Origin: Diplosphaera chodatii
Taxonomy: Eukaryota > Chlorophyta > Trebouxiophyceae > Prasiolales > Stichococcaceae
DNA: 64,000 bases
Assembly: GCA_032358165.1 (NCBI GenBank)
Contig: JAALGY010000001.1
Span: 1,488,001-1,552,000, forward strand
Direction of reading: 5' to 3'
Below are positions 37,101 through 48,700 of this stretch, piece by piece. Positions within the stretch are counted from its first letter, which is position 1. Each line of letters starts with the position of its first letter. The notes under the pieces are model-generated. The model was not told the DNA's origin. It was given only the letters and a program-made list of their open reading frames with translations, and did not search any database. The translations under genes were made by a program, and so were the position numbers.

Positions 37101-39635
37101 GCACCCACATGTCATGATCTTGCACAGAGGGGCTGCCGGCTGCAGCTTTGACTGGTAATCAAGTCACTTGTTGACGGTAGGTTGCATGGCGCTGGGCATT
37201 GAAGTCCATCCTCATCATCCACACTCGCCATGCCATCGCATGGGGGCTCAAGGTTGATGTGCTTCACAGCTTCCAGCTGTCGTGCATGCTGAGGGGTTGC
37301 TCGCCACACAGGGGGCTCAGTGCGTTCTGTTATGCGCACCACTCCTGGCAGCCGGTGGCGCCCCTGATGGCAGAGAACTTCTGGCCGCCCCTGGCGCCGG
37401 TGCCGGTGCAACGCGTGCACTTGCCGTTGAATGTACCCTGCTTCGCGAAGCCTGCAGCCACCACACAGCATCAGATTGTCGGTGAAGGCCAATGAGTTCA
37501 AGCAGCTGTTGCTGCATGTGCCATGCTGGAAGGAACGACCTCGAGGAGCCATGACATATGCACCAGGTAGTTGCATGAGGCCATGGAGTGCATGAGCTGG
37601 GGGTGGGGCTGGTGGTCCAGATGTCACAACATGCTAGAACTCATGGTCGCACCTCTCTGGCAGGCCACAGGGAGTGGTCCGGGTCCGGGCTCATACCCGG
37701 GGCCAGCTGTGCAGAAGGTGCGGTCGTTGCGGACCAAACCTGTGGCAGAGGACTGAAACTTGATCAGAGGTTGCGCGATGTGCATCGCTGCTCGTGGTCA
37801 GGCTTTGCTGGTGCATGTTCAGCTTGTGGCCAGCTTAGTTTGCTGGCATCAACCAGAGCTTTGCTCACCGCGGGGGCACAGCTCGCAGTTCCTGCGGCCC
37901 GTGAAAGGCTGGAACTGGCGCTCTCCGTCGCACGGCTGGCACAGCGCGTTGCCCGCCCTCGCCTTGAAGGTACCTGATCGAGCAGATGTCAGACCAAGTG
38001 AGACAACAGTCTGACAGGCCCCCATGACTAGCAGCACCAGGCGGTGCCTCAAGCAAGCGCAGAAGCCTGTGCCTGTGCTTGGCACATAGCTCTATGCAAG
38101 TCTATGCAAGTCTTGCAACGGTCATGCCACTGCACATGCGATGACACGAGCTGATGCGACACCAGCGCATTGTGGCGTGAGGGGACCGGACCAGTAACTG
38201 TGGGTTGCGCACTGCAAGCACGACAAGGCAACATGCCAGAAATTCGCACCCTTGGGGCAGGGCACAGAGCCCCTGGGTCCAGGCTGGAAGCCAGGGGCGG
38301 CACTGCAGCTCCTGCGGTCCCTAGAAATGGTGCCTGCATGACATTTGAAGACAAACATGAGGTTTGCAAGATACTCAGCCAAGGGTTTTCGACCATGCAT
38401 CAAAGACCTTGCAAGTGGCTTTCGACACAGCACGTGTTGGACGACGTGTTATGGTTCGAGTTGCAGCTTAGCACTCACCGATGCATCGCAGGCAGATGGC
38501 GGATGCAGCGTTCGGCTGGTACAGGTTGCTGAAGTTGCACGGGGTGCACCTCCCATTGCCCGCGTCCTCTGCAGCACTGGATAGGCCACCATCAGCGCCA
38601 GGCCCTCAAAATCACACATCTGTGATGGCTGCGGCACAAACACACATGCACACAGCATGCTGCAGAGCGCACACCATGCACGGAACACATGCAGCAGGTA
38701 GCTGGATGTTATGGACTTGATGCTGGGTAAGGAGGCAAGATGCAGCTGGTCAGCTGCTGCGCGCAGTCAGCTGCTCACCCTTGGCGGTGCCGGGGGGGCA
38801 CGGGGTTGGGAAGCCGTTCCTGCCGAGGGTGTAGCCGGGAAGCGGGATGCACTTGGTGCGTGTGAGGTCCACTATGCCGGCTCCACGTGGGCACGTCAGG
38901 CACACTGCGCAGGAGCACGGACACCAATCAGGGTCGGGGTTCGGGGTGCACAAGCAGTGAAGCACAGGCGGCAGCGCTGCCGCAGACGACAATGACTGCA
39001 AGTTGCAACCTCACGGCGGAGGTCTGAAATGTCCTCGTTAGAGCGGTGCTGCATTGCCAAAGCATGAGCCACACGAGACATCGATCATTACACTCCACAG
39101 CGCTTGTGGCCATATGGTGATAAGCCAGGGAGCATGTAGTGTTGGTACCCTTGCAGCCAAGTATGCGGGGTTTTATATTCGAAGGTCTGTGTGATGGTCA
39201 AGGGGCGGGGCCGGCGGCGCACCTCGCTGGCCGGCGCGTGGCTGGAAGTCGGTGCTGGCAGCACGTCCGCACCGCTTGCACTTGAAGGCGCCGGGGCCGC
39301 TCTTGGCGAACCCGGGGCGGCACGGCACGACCCGCCCATTGGGGCCGGGCTCCTGGCCAGGACCGCACGCTGCGACATACGTGAAGGCACAGTAAGACAC
39401 CCGGAGGGTAGATGCAAGGAAGTGCGACATGCGCAGAGCACAGGAGTGACTTGGAACCTTGAGCGCTGCAGTACGGAATTTGGGTGCATGCACGGCACGG
39501 CATTGCTGGGGGTGGTAGGCGATTACCAGGTGGCTTGGCGTCGGCTGGGGCGGAGAAGCTGAGCAACAGGGCCGCAGTGGCCAGCAGCAGGGCTGGCATG
39601 CCGCCAGACCGCAGCCGCAGGCACATCCGTGCCAT
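32312..39635 (-). CDS. Secreted Cys-rich / pherophorin-like / Pro-rich protein with C-terminal Hint domain, copy B
   Basis: Twenty-four exons give about 968 aa: 39635-39527, 39369-39223, 38904-38779, 38568-38479, 38333-38163, 37973-37869, 37739-37653, 37451-37340, 37087-37044, 36869-36731, 36460-36367, 36219-36124, ~35889-35786, 35584-35432, 35289-34868, 34728-34670, 34439-34391, 34153-34047, 33830-33720, 33599-33474, 33323-33209, 33059-32967, 32783-32674, 32449-32312. Order: signal peptide, cysteine modules (to ~330), pherophorin-like part, (S/A)PPP rod (~475-665), Cys linker (CPAKSS ... YYCAGSQC), Hint domain from about residue 703 (ICFHGDSQLVV, TPNH, LRGNTIVDGIAASN), end GFPGQLL. The Pro-rich exon, linker and Hint exons join in phase, which is why I treat them as one gene rather than two. 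Exon 13 has a 4-base loss and 3-base gain against copy A; frame is kept only if a later acceptor is used. The alternative is that B is broken there. Confidence 0.72.
34463..34500 (+). other. tRNA T-arm-like hairpin with Pol III B box inside an intron of copy B
   Basis: Positions 34476-34492 fold as a perfect T-arm: stem CCGGG/CCTGG around a TTCGATC loop, and GGTTCGATCCC at 34479-34489 fits the B-box consensus GGTTCGANNCC. CGGTGGC follows where an acceptor strand would be. A convincing 5' half (D-arm, anticodon arm, A box) is not seen, so this is not called a tRNA gene. It lies in the 230-base intron 34440-34669, which copy C does not have; a tRNA-derived SINE remnant is the likely explanation. 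Confidence 0.4.
34868..35289 (-). repeat. Ser/Pro-rich rod of copy B
   Basis: About 140 residues of SPPP/APPP units in one exon, ending with PPPLKPP and a GTGAGC donor. The donor and the following motif are the same as in copy C and absent in copy A. Confidence 0.9.
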
Positions 39636-40266
39636 GGCGGGCAAACAAGTCGGGAGGGGTGCGAGTCCTCGCTGGCCTGTGGGAGACACGCCACAAGATC
39701 AGTTCAAGTGAATGTACAGCTTGCACGCTGTGGGTATCTGATGCTTGTGCAAGTTCGCGTGCCCGGTAGTCTGATGATTCTGGATGCAGACGTGTCTCTA
39801 CAGAGCCTCGGGCTGCGCACTTGGCGTGCTGAAGCATGGTGTCGTTTTGTCAGCTGCGCTGTGTAGTCGGGCACGCGGTACTGATGTTGTGGTGTGATTT
39901 CAAATTGCCCATGTTGCAGCCAAAGACCCGCTGCTGGACCAAACGGTTGTGGGAACGAAGCAACACCACATATCTTGCAGACTTTGAAGCAGATGAGGCC
40001 ATGCTACACACGTTTCCGTGTGTGTTAAGGTTCACAAGCGATTGTGGGGTGCTGCAGAAGGCACGTGCCCCTGACCGGCCAGAAGCTACCCTCGGGCCAA
40101 ATGCAGTGTGTTTTGGCACAGCATGGCTGCCGAACCCACCATACGATCGCATCGGTGGCAACAGAAGATCAATGACCAGCGTTCGGACGACAGGCGCGCG
40201 TGCATGGGCACAGCGGCAGTGTCGTGCATGGGGACAACAACTTGGTAATCACCACATGAGCAGTAC
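34868..40266. repeat. Segmental duplication, right copy (5' part of gene B and its promoter)
   Basis: Colinear with 21604-27102. Within it, roughly 39140-39656 appears identical to 25976-26492 with no difference by eye, while the rest shows scattered substitutions and small indels. Confidence 0.85.
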
Positions 40267-40897
40267 AACCTTGTACAGGCCCAGGTCCTCGGCAAGTCTT
40301 TCCAGCTGCAGTGCCAATGACCAGCGGTCTGCACCTCAGCAAGCGTGACCGATGGAAGCTTTGGTGCTGACTCACCAGCCTCGATGTCCGAGTCACGCGT
40401 CGTTCCGCAACAACAGTTGACAGTCAGGGATGCGTGGTGCCGCGACCTCCCTTGCCTGACACGTGGAAACCGTGATCAGAAGGTCTGCGCCGTGTTAAAG
40501 TAGCGTCGCAGGTACTGATGCAGCGGCTCTGAGGGCGTTGACTCGCTGCCAATGGCACAGTAATGGCTACAAGGGATCTCGGAGACAGAACTATGGCGCA
40601 CCTGAGTGGCGGCGCCGCTGCAGCGCGTTGCCGGTGAGACTGAGAGATTATGAAATGGCTGCCGCGTGGATGGCAGCTCATGCGCGACATACGGACGTTT
40701 GCCGAGTATTGCTCGCCGAGTAGTACAAAGCGATGACTAATGCTGCGGGGCGGTGTTTCGTAAAGGTCATGTGACTTTGTCCGGGTTTAACATGGACGTC
40801 GCCATTGTACTTTAACTATCGGCTCTTGCACGCCGCCCCGCCTGGGGTGGGCCCTTTTCCGTTGCCACGGCTGCTGGTGCAGCGCAACAGGGGCACC
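39636..40897. other. Divergent intergenic region between copy B and eS19
   Basis: The first ~630 bases are the duplicated upstream region shared with gene A; the remaining ~630 bases are unique and must hold the eS19 promoter. No supported exon. Confidence 0.5.
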
Positions 40898-42681
40898 ATG
40901 GCTGAGGAGGAGGCGTCCTTCCAGCCGCGGGCGGTAAAGGATGTGCCTGCTGAGGCCTTCATCTCGGCATATGCAGCACATCTGAAGACCAATGACAAGG
41001 TGAGGGGCGACCCTGGCGCCATGCATCAAGGCAGCCCGACAACAGGCGGCGCAGGACGAGTGCTGCTGCAGTTTGGAGCCCTCAGCGAGTTGTCAGCGCT
41101 CGCCGGGAGCCTTGGCACCGTTCTGGCTGCCCAGCACACTGCTGCAGCTATGCAACCAGCAGGCTGCCGCAGCATGCTGCTTCAGCAGAGTTGCTCGGCA
41201 TTGTCAGAATTGTGTCGCTTTGTTGAGCTGGCGTTGTGTGCAGTGGCATCGGACAAAAGCGTCTGCAGCATTTTGCTGGGACTTGCTCCCCGTGCTGAGC
41301 GCAACATGCACAGTGTATGAAGAGCCAGAGGCGCTGAGCCTCGGCTCGCGGTGTTGATCACCGGCGTCTAACACCTAGTGGCCGCCCTCATGCTGTAGTT
41401 GCTGCTGGAACCTATGTTCCACAAACGCTTCGGTGCTGCGGCGCAAACTGCGCATTGTGCGAGTTGCCACAGGACCGCCCCTGGCACACATCCACATGTC
41501 GGACAAGCGTTGCGTCTGCATCAAGACCCATGGACTGGCAGGCAGAGCATGGGGAAGGCGCTGGGGACGTCAACTGTGTGTGCTTCTGCTCTGCAGATGC
41601 AGCTGCCCAACTGGGTGGACCTGGTGAAGACCGGCGCCTTCAAGGAGCTGGCGCCCTACGATCCGGACTGGTACTACGTCCGGGCAGGTGGGTCGTGGCA
41701 CAACCCTGGTCCTTGGCGCCAGTGCTGTGTCGGAGCGCCTGCCTGAGCCGCCTGCTCAGGCAGGCGCCAACACCACGAGCTCGAGCCGCAACGGCCACTG
41801 TGCCCGCCAGTGACACGGCTGTCAACTGCCTGCCCTGCGCTGTGGCTCTCACCGTGCGGTGGCGTGCTCCTTTGCAGCGTCGCTGGCGCGCAAGATATAC
41901 GTCAAGCAGGGTCTGGGCGTGGGCGCGCTGCGGAGGCAGTACGGCGGCCGCAACAAGCGCAAGGTATAGCCACTTGCAGCCACACACGAGCCATGCCATC
42001 AGCTGCAGCATCCACCACCAGGAACTGTAGGGCTGCTATGGCGGCCGCACTTGTGGCGGCGCGAGTCTGTGATGCAGCCCCAGAGGAGCGGGCGGCAGCA
42101 CTGGAGGGCAGCTGCAGACTGTTGGATGGGCTGAGCTCTGGGTTGTTGAGCGGCAGCAGCCCAGTGTATCAGGGTGCAGTGAGGGCTATGGCCTGACATG
42201 GCAGCCTTATCTGGTGCAGACCATGTGCTGGTGGGGTCAGTGGCGCATGAACACGAAGTGTGTGTTCTTGTGCAGGGTGTGGTGCCAGAGCACTTTGCCC
42301 GCGCCAGCGGCGGCCTGATCCGCCACATCCTGCAGCAGCTGGAGGAGATTGGCTTCGTGGAGAAGAACTCGGGGTCGCACGGCGGCCGCCGCATCACCTC
42401 GCAGGTGGGCACATCACCACAGCCCGACAGCAGCGCTGCCTCCTTTGCTCCACCCAGGGGATCACTGGGGCATCAGATACAGCGCTGAAGCTCCTGTCTC
42501 AGCCCGTGCTGCAGGGTGTCTTGGACACCATGCGCTGGTCAGCGGCTTTGCACCTGCTCCTGATTCTGTCCTGGTCTGCTGCATCCGCCTGACGTGTGGA
42601 TGTTGTCGTCTGCCACAGGGACAGCGTGACCTGGACCTTATCGCGGGCCGGATCGAGCTGAAGCGCTCAATCATGGCCTGA
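40898..42681 (+). CDS. RPS19: 40S ribosomal protein S19 (eS19)
   Basis: Five exons with consistent phase give 156 aa, slightly longer than the usual ~145: 40898-40999, 41597-41687, 41878-41963, 42276-42404, 42619-42681. eS19 is a component of the head of the small cytosolic ribosomal subunit and is needed for 18S rRNA maturation. Landmarks: [88 protein letters not shown] and [18 protein letters not shown], in family order with no gaps. The start was chosen for [16 protein letters not shown], with no upstream in-frame start closer to family length. Confidence 0.97.
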
Positions 42682-42823
42682 GTGGGTGCACTTCCCGCTG
42701 GGCGTGCAAGCCGCCGCTTGGCAGTGTGCCAGTGTCGACAGCAGCCCGGCAGCAAGTGGGAAGCTTGCATGCGAGCAGTTATGTGTTGTGTCAGCGTGCC
42801 AGGTGGTCGGGATGGAACATAGC

Positions 42824-42828
42824 TGTAA
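42824..42828 (+). terminator. TGTAA poly(A) signal of eS19
   Basis: TGTAA 143 bases after the TGA stop; the convergent mTERF gene stops at 42914, so the two 3' ends are close together. Confidence 0.45.
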
Positions 42829-42913
42829 CATGTATCAGGAAATATTAATGTCATGGCACTTAAGTGCTCAACACGACCACGACCGGTGCTTCCCTCCTGC
42901 TCAACAACCATTG

Positions 42914-45263
42914 TCAGTGCCGACTCAACTCTTCCGACTGTTTATCGGCACCTTGCACATCAGCATCTGCCTGTTGCATGCTGGGCTGCTCAGCGGCAGA
43001 CGACACACCCTCTTCACCTGACGTTCCGTCGACGCCACTGCTGGTATCGCTGCCGCTTTGCGCAGCAGCTGCTTTGGGGCCTGGCCACTGCAGGTAGGCC
43101 ATGAACTCGGGATGCCGCTCCAGAAACTTCGCATCTGGTTCCCTCACTATAGTGTGGGCCCGCTTATCAAATGCCCCCATGCTGATCAAATACTCTAGCC
43201 TCTGAAAGCGCGCCACGCTGCACTTGATCATATTGGTCACCCACGAAGGGAACTGTAGCAGTCGCTCATGTGACGGCTTTCCCGCCATACTGCCTCTCTG
43301 CTGGCAACTGGCACGCTGCTGATCATACATGTGGTACAGCGCGAGCTTCCACTGCACCACCTCCAGATTGGCCCCAAGCGCAGCTGGATCATAATTTGCA
43401 AGCACCACCTGCAGGATGAGGTGGAAGCCCCCTTCGAGGCTGAAAACGTCGACATAATGCTACCTCGGACACTGCACCATACATGTGCACCTGACACCCA
43501 GGTTCATGGTAGGTCACAGCAGCATACACCGCTCACCATCTCCTCATCAGTGAGCCGCGCTGCCGCTTGGATGCCACGCCACCTCGCAGTCACGAGCTCA
43601 GCTCGCACACGCAGCAGCTGGGGTGCCCTGCATCCCCATATTAGGGCCCGACCGGTCGGGATCCAACATGACTGATCCCACTCCACCAGCCAGTTGCATG
43701 CAGCATGAGCGTACACCCTGCCTGCTTCAAGGGAGCTGCACAAGGTTTCCTCTTGATGCAGTGATTCGGGATGGCACATACAAGCATGGTCGTTGGGCAG
43801 CTCACCTGCAGGCCGCAGTTGCAGCATCGAAGTCGGGGTGGAGACGCTGCAGGGCCGCTATGCGACCGCCCAGATCCTGCTTGTGACCCCACGCCAGGAT
43901 CCCCGGCTGCGCCTCCACCTGTGCCAAGGCACCCACTCCTCACGGGTGCAGAGGTGACAAATTGCAGATGAAGCAGCCAGACAGGCCCAGACCATGCCCA
44001 TACGCGCGCATCGCATGTGCCGCCACGACCAAGAGAACCAGCACGCACCAGAGCAGCCGCTGCATCAGCGCCCAGGAAGCCCTGCAGCGAATCCAGCACC
44101 TGCGGCAGCCGCGCTGCCAGCGTCTTCGACGAGCTCATGGCCTGGAAGGAGCCCACGGCACATGGGAATCCGTGCTTGCATGTATTGGGATCGCAGCTGC
44201 TGCACCCTCGACTCGCCCTGAGCTGCAATGCCAGTGTCCTCTTCGCAGCTGATCACCAGTGTCGTGGCGCGGAACAGGTGGTACTGCATGCCGGCTTCCG
44301 CGAACCAGCTGTCCAGGAGTTCCACATTGTGCAGGATTCGCCCGGGGTCCAGCTGGCTGTTGATGATGTCGCGCCGAGCGAGGACGAGCTTGCTGACGTC
44401 CACTTGGCTGCTTGTGGCGGCGGCAGCTGCATCCCATGACGCCATGTACCTGCCGTACACGACAGCAGCCTGGGAACAAGGTCAAGGTGACAGTGCGATG
44501 TGAGGACGGGACACTGATGGGGACATGCCTGCAGGTGGGCCAGCCCAAGGGTTGACAGAGCACAATCGGCGTCACTGCTTCCCCAGCGTGCATTGCCCCC
44601 GACAGGCGGTCCTTCAGCTCGTGGTCAGAGCACCTCTCGAGAAAGGCGACATCACGGTGGCGGGCGCAGGCCGCTCCCCAGCGCCGCAGCTTCCCCCGCA
44701 GCGCCTTCTGCTCGATGGCCTGCGCCGGCGTGTCCCACAGCACCTCGTCCACCAGCACGTCGCGCGTCGCCCAGAAGTGGAACAGGTCCCGCTGCAGACA
44801 GGCACGACTCTGCTGAGCACCATGCAGGTCACCCCACTCAGCTGAGCGTCCCCATGAACCGATCAACGACCCGCATGGTGTGAACCACATGACTGGTGCT
44901 GCACTCTCAGCCCTGTATACCAGTATCAGTGCACAAGCATGGTGCGTTGATCATGTGACAATGGTGTGCTCTGATAGCTGCTGGATCAGTGGTGGATGCC
45001 ACTACATGAACATAGAAGCTGCTGTTCAGCATGGTGAGGTGCGGTATCCCACTGCGCACCTCTGTCTGTCTGTTCCAGGGCACAGCCTCGACTTCCGGCA
45101 CACCATCCAGAGCAGGCCGCTGCAGCAGGGCCACCTGTCTGGAGGAGGTATCCTCATCTACAACCTGTGGCTGCTGCAACCTCTGCATACGGCCAGCCGC
45201 CAGAGGGAGTGCCGCCACTGGCACGACCCTGCAGCAGCAACAAACAAATTTATACAGCGGCAC
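42914..45263 (-). CDS. mTERF-family organellar nucleic-acid-binding protein
   Basis: Seven exons in consistent phase give 474 aa: 45263-45060, 44791-44576, 44469-44257, 44141-44049, 43918-43806, 43627-43537, 43408-42914. mTERF proteins are arrays of helical repeats that bind organelle DNA or RNA and act in transcription termination, RNA processing or ribosome assembly. Repeat-like units are visible: LPQVLDSLQGFLGADAAAAL, EAQPGILAWGHKQDLGGRIA, ILHNVELLDSWFAEAGMQ, and the typical end block FPSWVTNMIKCSVARFQRLE ... KFLERHPEFMAYL. The first ~33 residues are rich in Arg, Cys, Val and Ala with no acidic residue, as in an organelle presequence. The last ~55 residues are a low-complexity Ser/Gln/Asp tail. 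The family call rests on repeat style, not on a single diagnostic motif. Confidence 0.72.
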
Positions 45264-45781
45264 AGATCAACATCTGCAGCGCGTTGTGCCGCTCTGTCCT
45301 CACGCTGAGCCCACCTGGTCAGCCTGCCAGCGGCAAAGATGGGTGCCCTGCTGCATGCTGGCCGGTGCCAGGGTGAGTTGCAGCTCGTGTGGCAGGAAGT
45401 GGAGACGGACAAGCCTTCAAGACGCATCACTGTTTGCACAGTGTGGTGTGCATGCACTCTGCTACCTCTACCATAGAGACAAACCTGACCAACTATCTTA
45501 GAGGTGGTACTGCTTGCTGATAGCCACGCAGCAGCCGGTTCAGCCGTGCCAAATGCTGTCCTTGACCTTTAGCAGCTGGTTTTATGAAGCAACGCACACA
45601 ACAGCATTTGTGAAGTTGCGAAACCTGCGATGCTGCGAAGTTGTGATCGAACACTGAAGCTCACACTGTCAGACATCTGACTGACAGCAATGCAATCCAG
45701 TCAGCAGCACAAGAGATGCTCCAGCTTGCTTCGCTGCCCAGTGATTTCGTAAAGGGCTACAGTTCCGAGTTGCTGGTAAGC
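45264..45781. other. Divergent intergenic region between mTERF and GH35 genes
   Basis: About 520 bases between two head-to-head start codons; no supported exon or element. Confidence 0.5.
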
Positions 45782-48700
45782 ATGGAGCCGGATCAAGACG
45801 CCATGCGCCGACCGCTACTGTCTGTACAGAAGACTTCATCTCGGAAATGGAGCCTGGCAAAGGCAGGCCTGCTGCTTACGCTGCTGGCCGTGCTGGCCTA
45901 TGCATCGATGACCACAGCGCCTGCGAAGGTGCCAACAGATCACTTGAACGGCACCTTCACCATTGCGAACGACCGCTTCGTCAAGGATGGGACGCCAATG
46001 CAGATCATCTCGGGAAGGCAAGTGGTGCACGCAATTGTCTGTGGATGCACACGACGTAGCTGATGATCCGGCCGTCATCTGTGTGCATCATACAGAAGTT
46101 CTTGCAAATGCAAGCGGGCCAGGTTGCCAGCCTGCATCCTGGCACTTGACATTGCGCGAGGACGTGGTCAGCACTGGTGGACATTTCGTTTCGTGCTGAT
46201 GCAGCATCCACTACAACCGCATCCACCCAGCGTACTGGCGCGACCGCCTGCTGCGGGTGCAGAGCATGGGGCTCAATGCCATCCAGGTGACGCATAGTGG
46301 CTGCAATCTCCACCCTGTGCCGTGCTGATTCCACCGCAGCGCATCACGACTTGGCGAGACCATGCTGGAGGGCCTCAGCAGGACTGGGTTGCTGCTGCAG
46401 CTGTACGTGCCGTGGAACCTGCACGAGCCGGAGCCCGGGCAGTTCAACTGGAAGGGTTTTGGCGACCTGGAGCGCTTCCTCGGCCTCGCGCACGAGCTGG
46501 GCCTGCTGGTGCTGCTGCGCCCGGGGCCCTACATCTGCGCGGAGTGGGAGTTCGGCGGCTTCCCCTACTGGCTGGCGTCGTCCAAGGTGCTGCAAGGCAT
46601 CAAGTGCACTATGACAGAGCGGCCACCGTGCATTGTAGTCAAGGAAGCAGCCTCTCAGCAGGCTTAGCAGTGGGCAGGATGCAGGTGCACCGCCACAAGA
46701 CTCTCAAACCGGACCTGTAATTTTGTGCGCACGGCATCAAGATGACCCTTGCATCAAGCTGACCATTGAGCCCCACTTCTCCCAGGTGAAGGGCGGTCGG
46801 AACATGAAGCTGAGGTCTGATGATCCAGACTACCTGGCGGCAGTGGACGCGTGGTGGGGAGAGCTGCTCCCGCGCATGCAGCCACTGCTGTACCGCAACG
46901 GCGGCCCCATCATCATGGTCCAGGTAGATGCAATACATGCAATGCATGCATCAATCTGACGGTACGCCGGCGCCTGAAACTATCTTATGCACAGCAGTGG
47001 GAGGCCAGTATACAAGCATATGCAACGGGCTGCGAGTTGGCACTGCATGTCTGCTGAGACACCTTGGTCTTGCGCACCTGCTTGCAGATAGAGAACGAGT
47101 ATGGGTTCTGCGGCAGCAGCAAGCCGTACCTGCGGCATTTGGCGGCAACTGCACGGCAGCACCTCGGCAATGACACGATACTGTACACCACCGACCCGCC
47201 GGCTATAGCGCCCAAAGGCTCCATCTATGGCGAGGAGGTCTACACGTGCGCCTCTGCGCTAGTGTGTGATGACAACCTGCCTGACACTGCAGCTCCCGAA
47301 CTTACTATCTCACCCTGGCCATCAATTTGCTGGTCATGCGTCAACCTACGGTGTTGCCATGTTGCGCAGGGTTGTGGACTTTGGTGCGGGGTGGCTGCAG
47401 GTGAAGTGCTGCTGTTTACTGTCTTGCTCTCCCGTGCTGAAAATGCAAAGCCCTCAAACAATTGTGGCAGCTGACTTTGAAGGGTCTATGACTGCAGCTG
47501 CACTTCGCTTTCTTGGCGCAAAAAGCTATGAATGCGAGGGGAAAGTCTCCTCCATTCTGCAGCGAGTATTAGTGAGTCTGACATGCACAACCATGGAATG
47601 TGTACGCCGCCGACCCGCCACCCATCAACTATGTGTGCACACAACCATGTCTGACCTCCTAAACGCGATGCCTCATGTTGCAGCACTGGGTGGTTGACGC
47701 ACTGGGGCGAAGGTGGGGTTCTGACGATTCATTCACACACTGCAGTGCATGTTGGGTCAGCTCTGCCGCTCACCAACCAGGCAACGTATCAAACTGGCCA
47801 GTACGACGATGTGTGCCCTGCGCTGCAGCTATGGCCAACACGAGTGCCCAGCAGACAGTCAGCACTCTCAAGGTGTCCAACAGCAAACAGCTTACTGTCG
47901 GTGTGGCAATGCTGTGGCCCTCCCCACTATCGTTGAGACCGTGATCTGTGCTGCAGGGTATCCTGTCGTATGCCGGCGGCACCGGCTCGGTGAACCTGTA
48001 CATGGCGCATGGAGGCTCCAACTTCGGCTATTGGGCAGGTGCCAACCCCGCCGTCTCAAAGCCTGACCACTTCGACTGCACACACCAGTAACTTTACTCG
48101 GCTTGTGTCACGTTGCAAGTAAGCTGATGGTTGACGAGCGCAACTCGATCAACATGCCAAGTCCCAACTGTGCAGGTGCCAATGTGGGGGCGCAGTTCAT
48201 GCCGCACATCCAGTCCTACGACTACGACTGCCCCGTCAGCGAGGCCGGCTCCACCGGGCAGCCGGGCATTGGCGGCCCCAACAAATACGAGGTGCTCCAG
48301 CACCGTTGTAAAAGTCGACACCCGCCTCCCTGTGCCGCCATGAGCCACGTGTTGCAAGCTCGAATGGCCTCCGCGCCGAATGAGATGCTGGCATCACTCT
48401 GACGACGGGCGTTCAACCCGACGGGCAACAGCACCTGTGGCGACGAGCTGTGGGTGTCTGCAGATGATCAGGGCGGCCATCCAGGAGCACACGGGGGTCG
48501 AGCCGCCGCCGCGTCAGCCGCCGCCGCGGGTGCAGGCCTATGGGACCGTCAACCTCACGCAGTCGGCACCGCTGCTTGTCAACATGCAGCGCCTGGCAGG
48601 CGCCGGTGCTGTCAACGCCGAGTGGCCCGACATCATGGAGGAGTATGGCCAGATGTGCGTCAGCCCACACCATCGAATGTATCGTCGCTGTATCTCCAAC

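Noticed and set aside
42198..42488. Single long frame over eS19 exon 4 as an independent gene
   Set aside because: It only extends the eS19 exon into introns on both sides; the splice phases and protein family fix the true exon.
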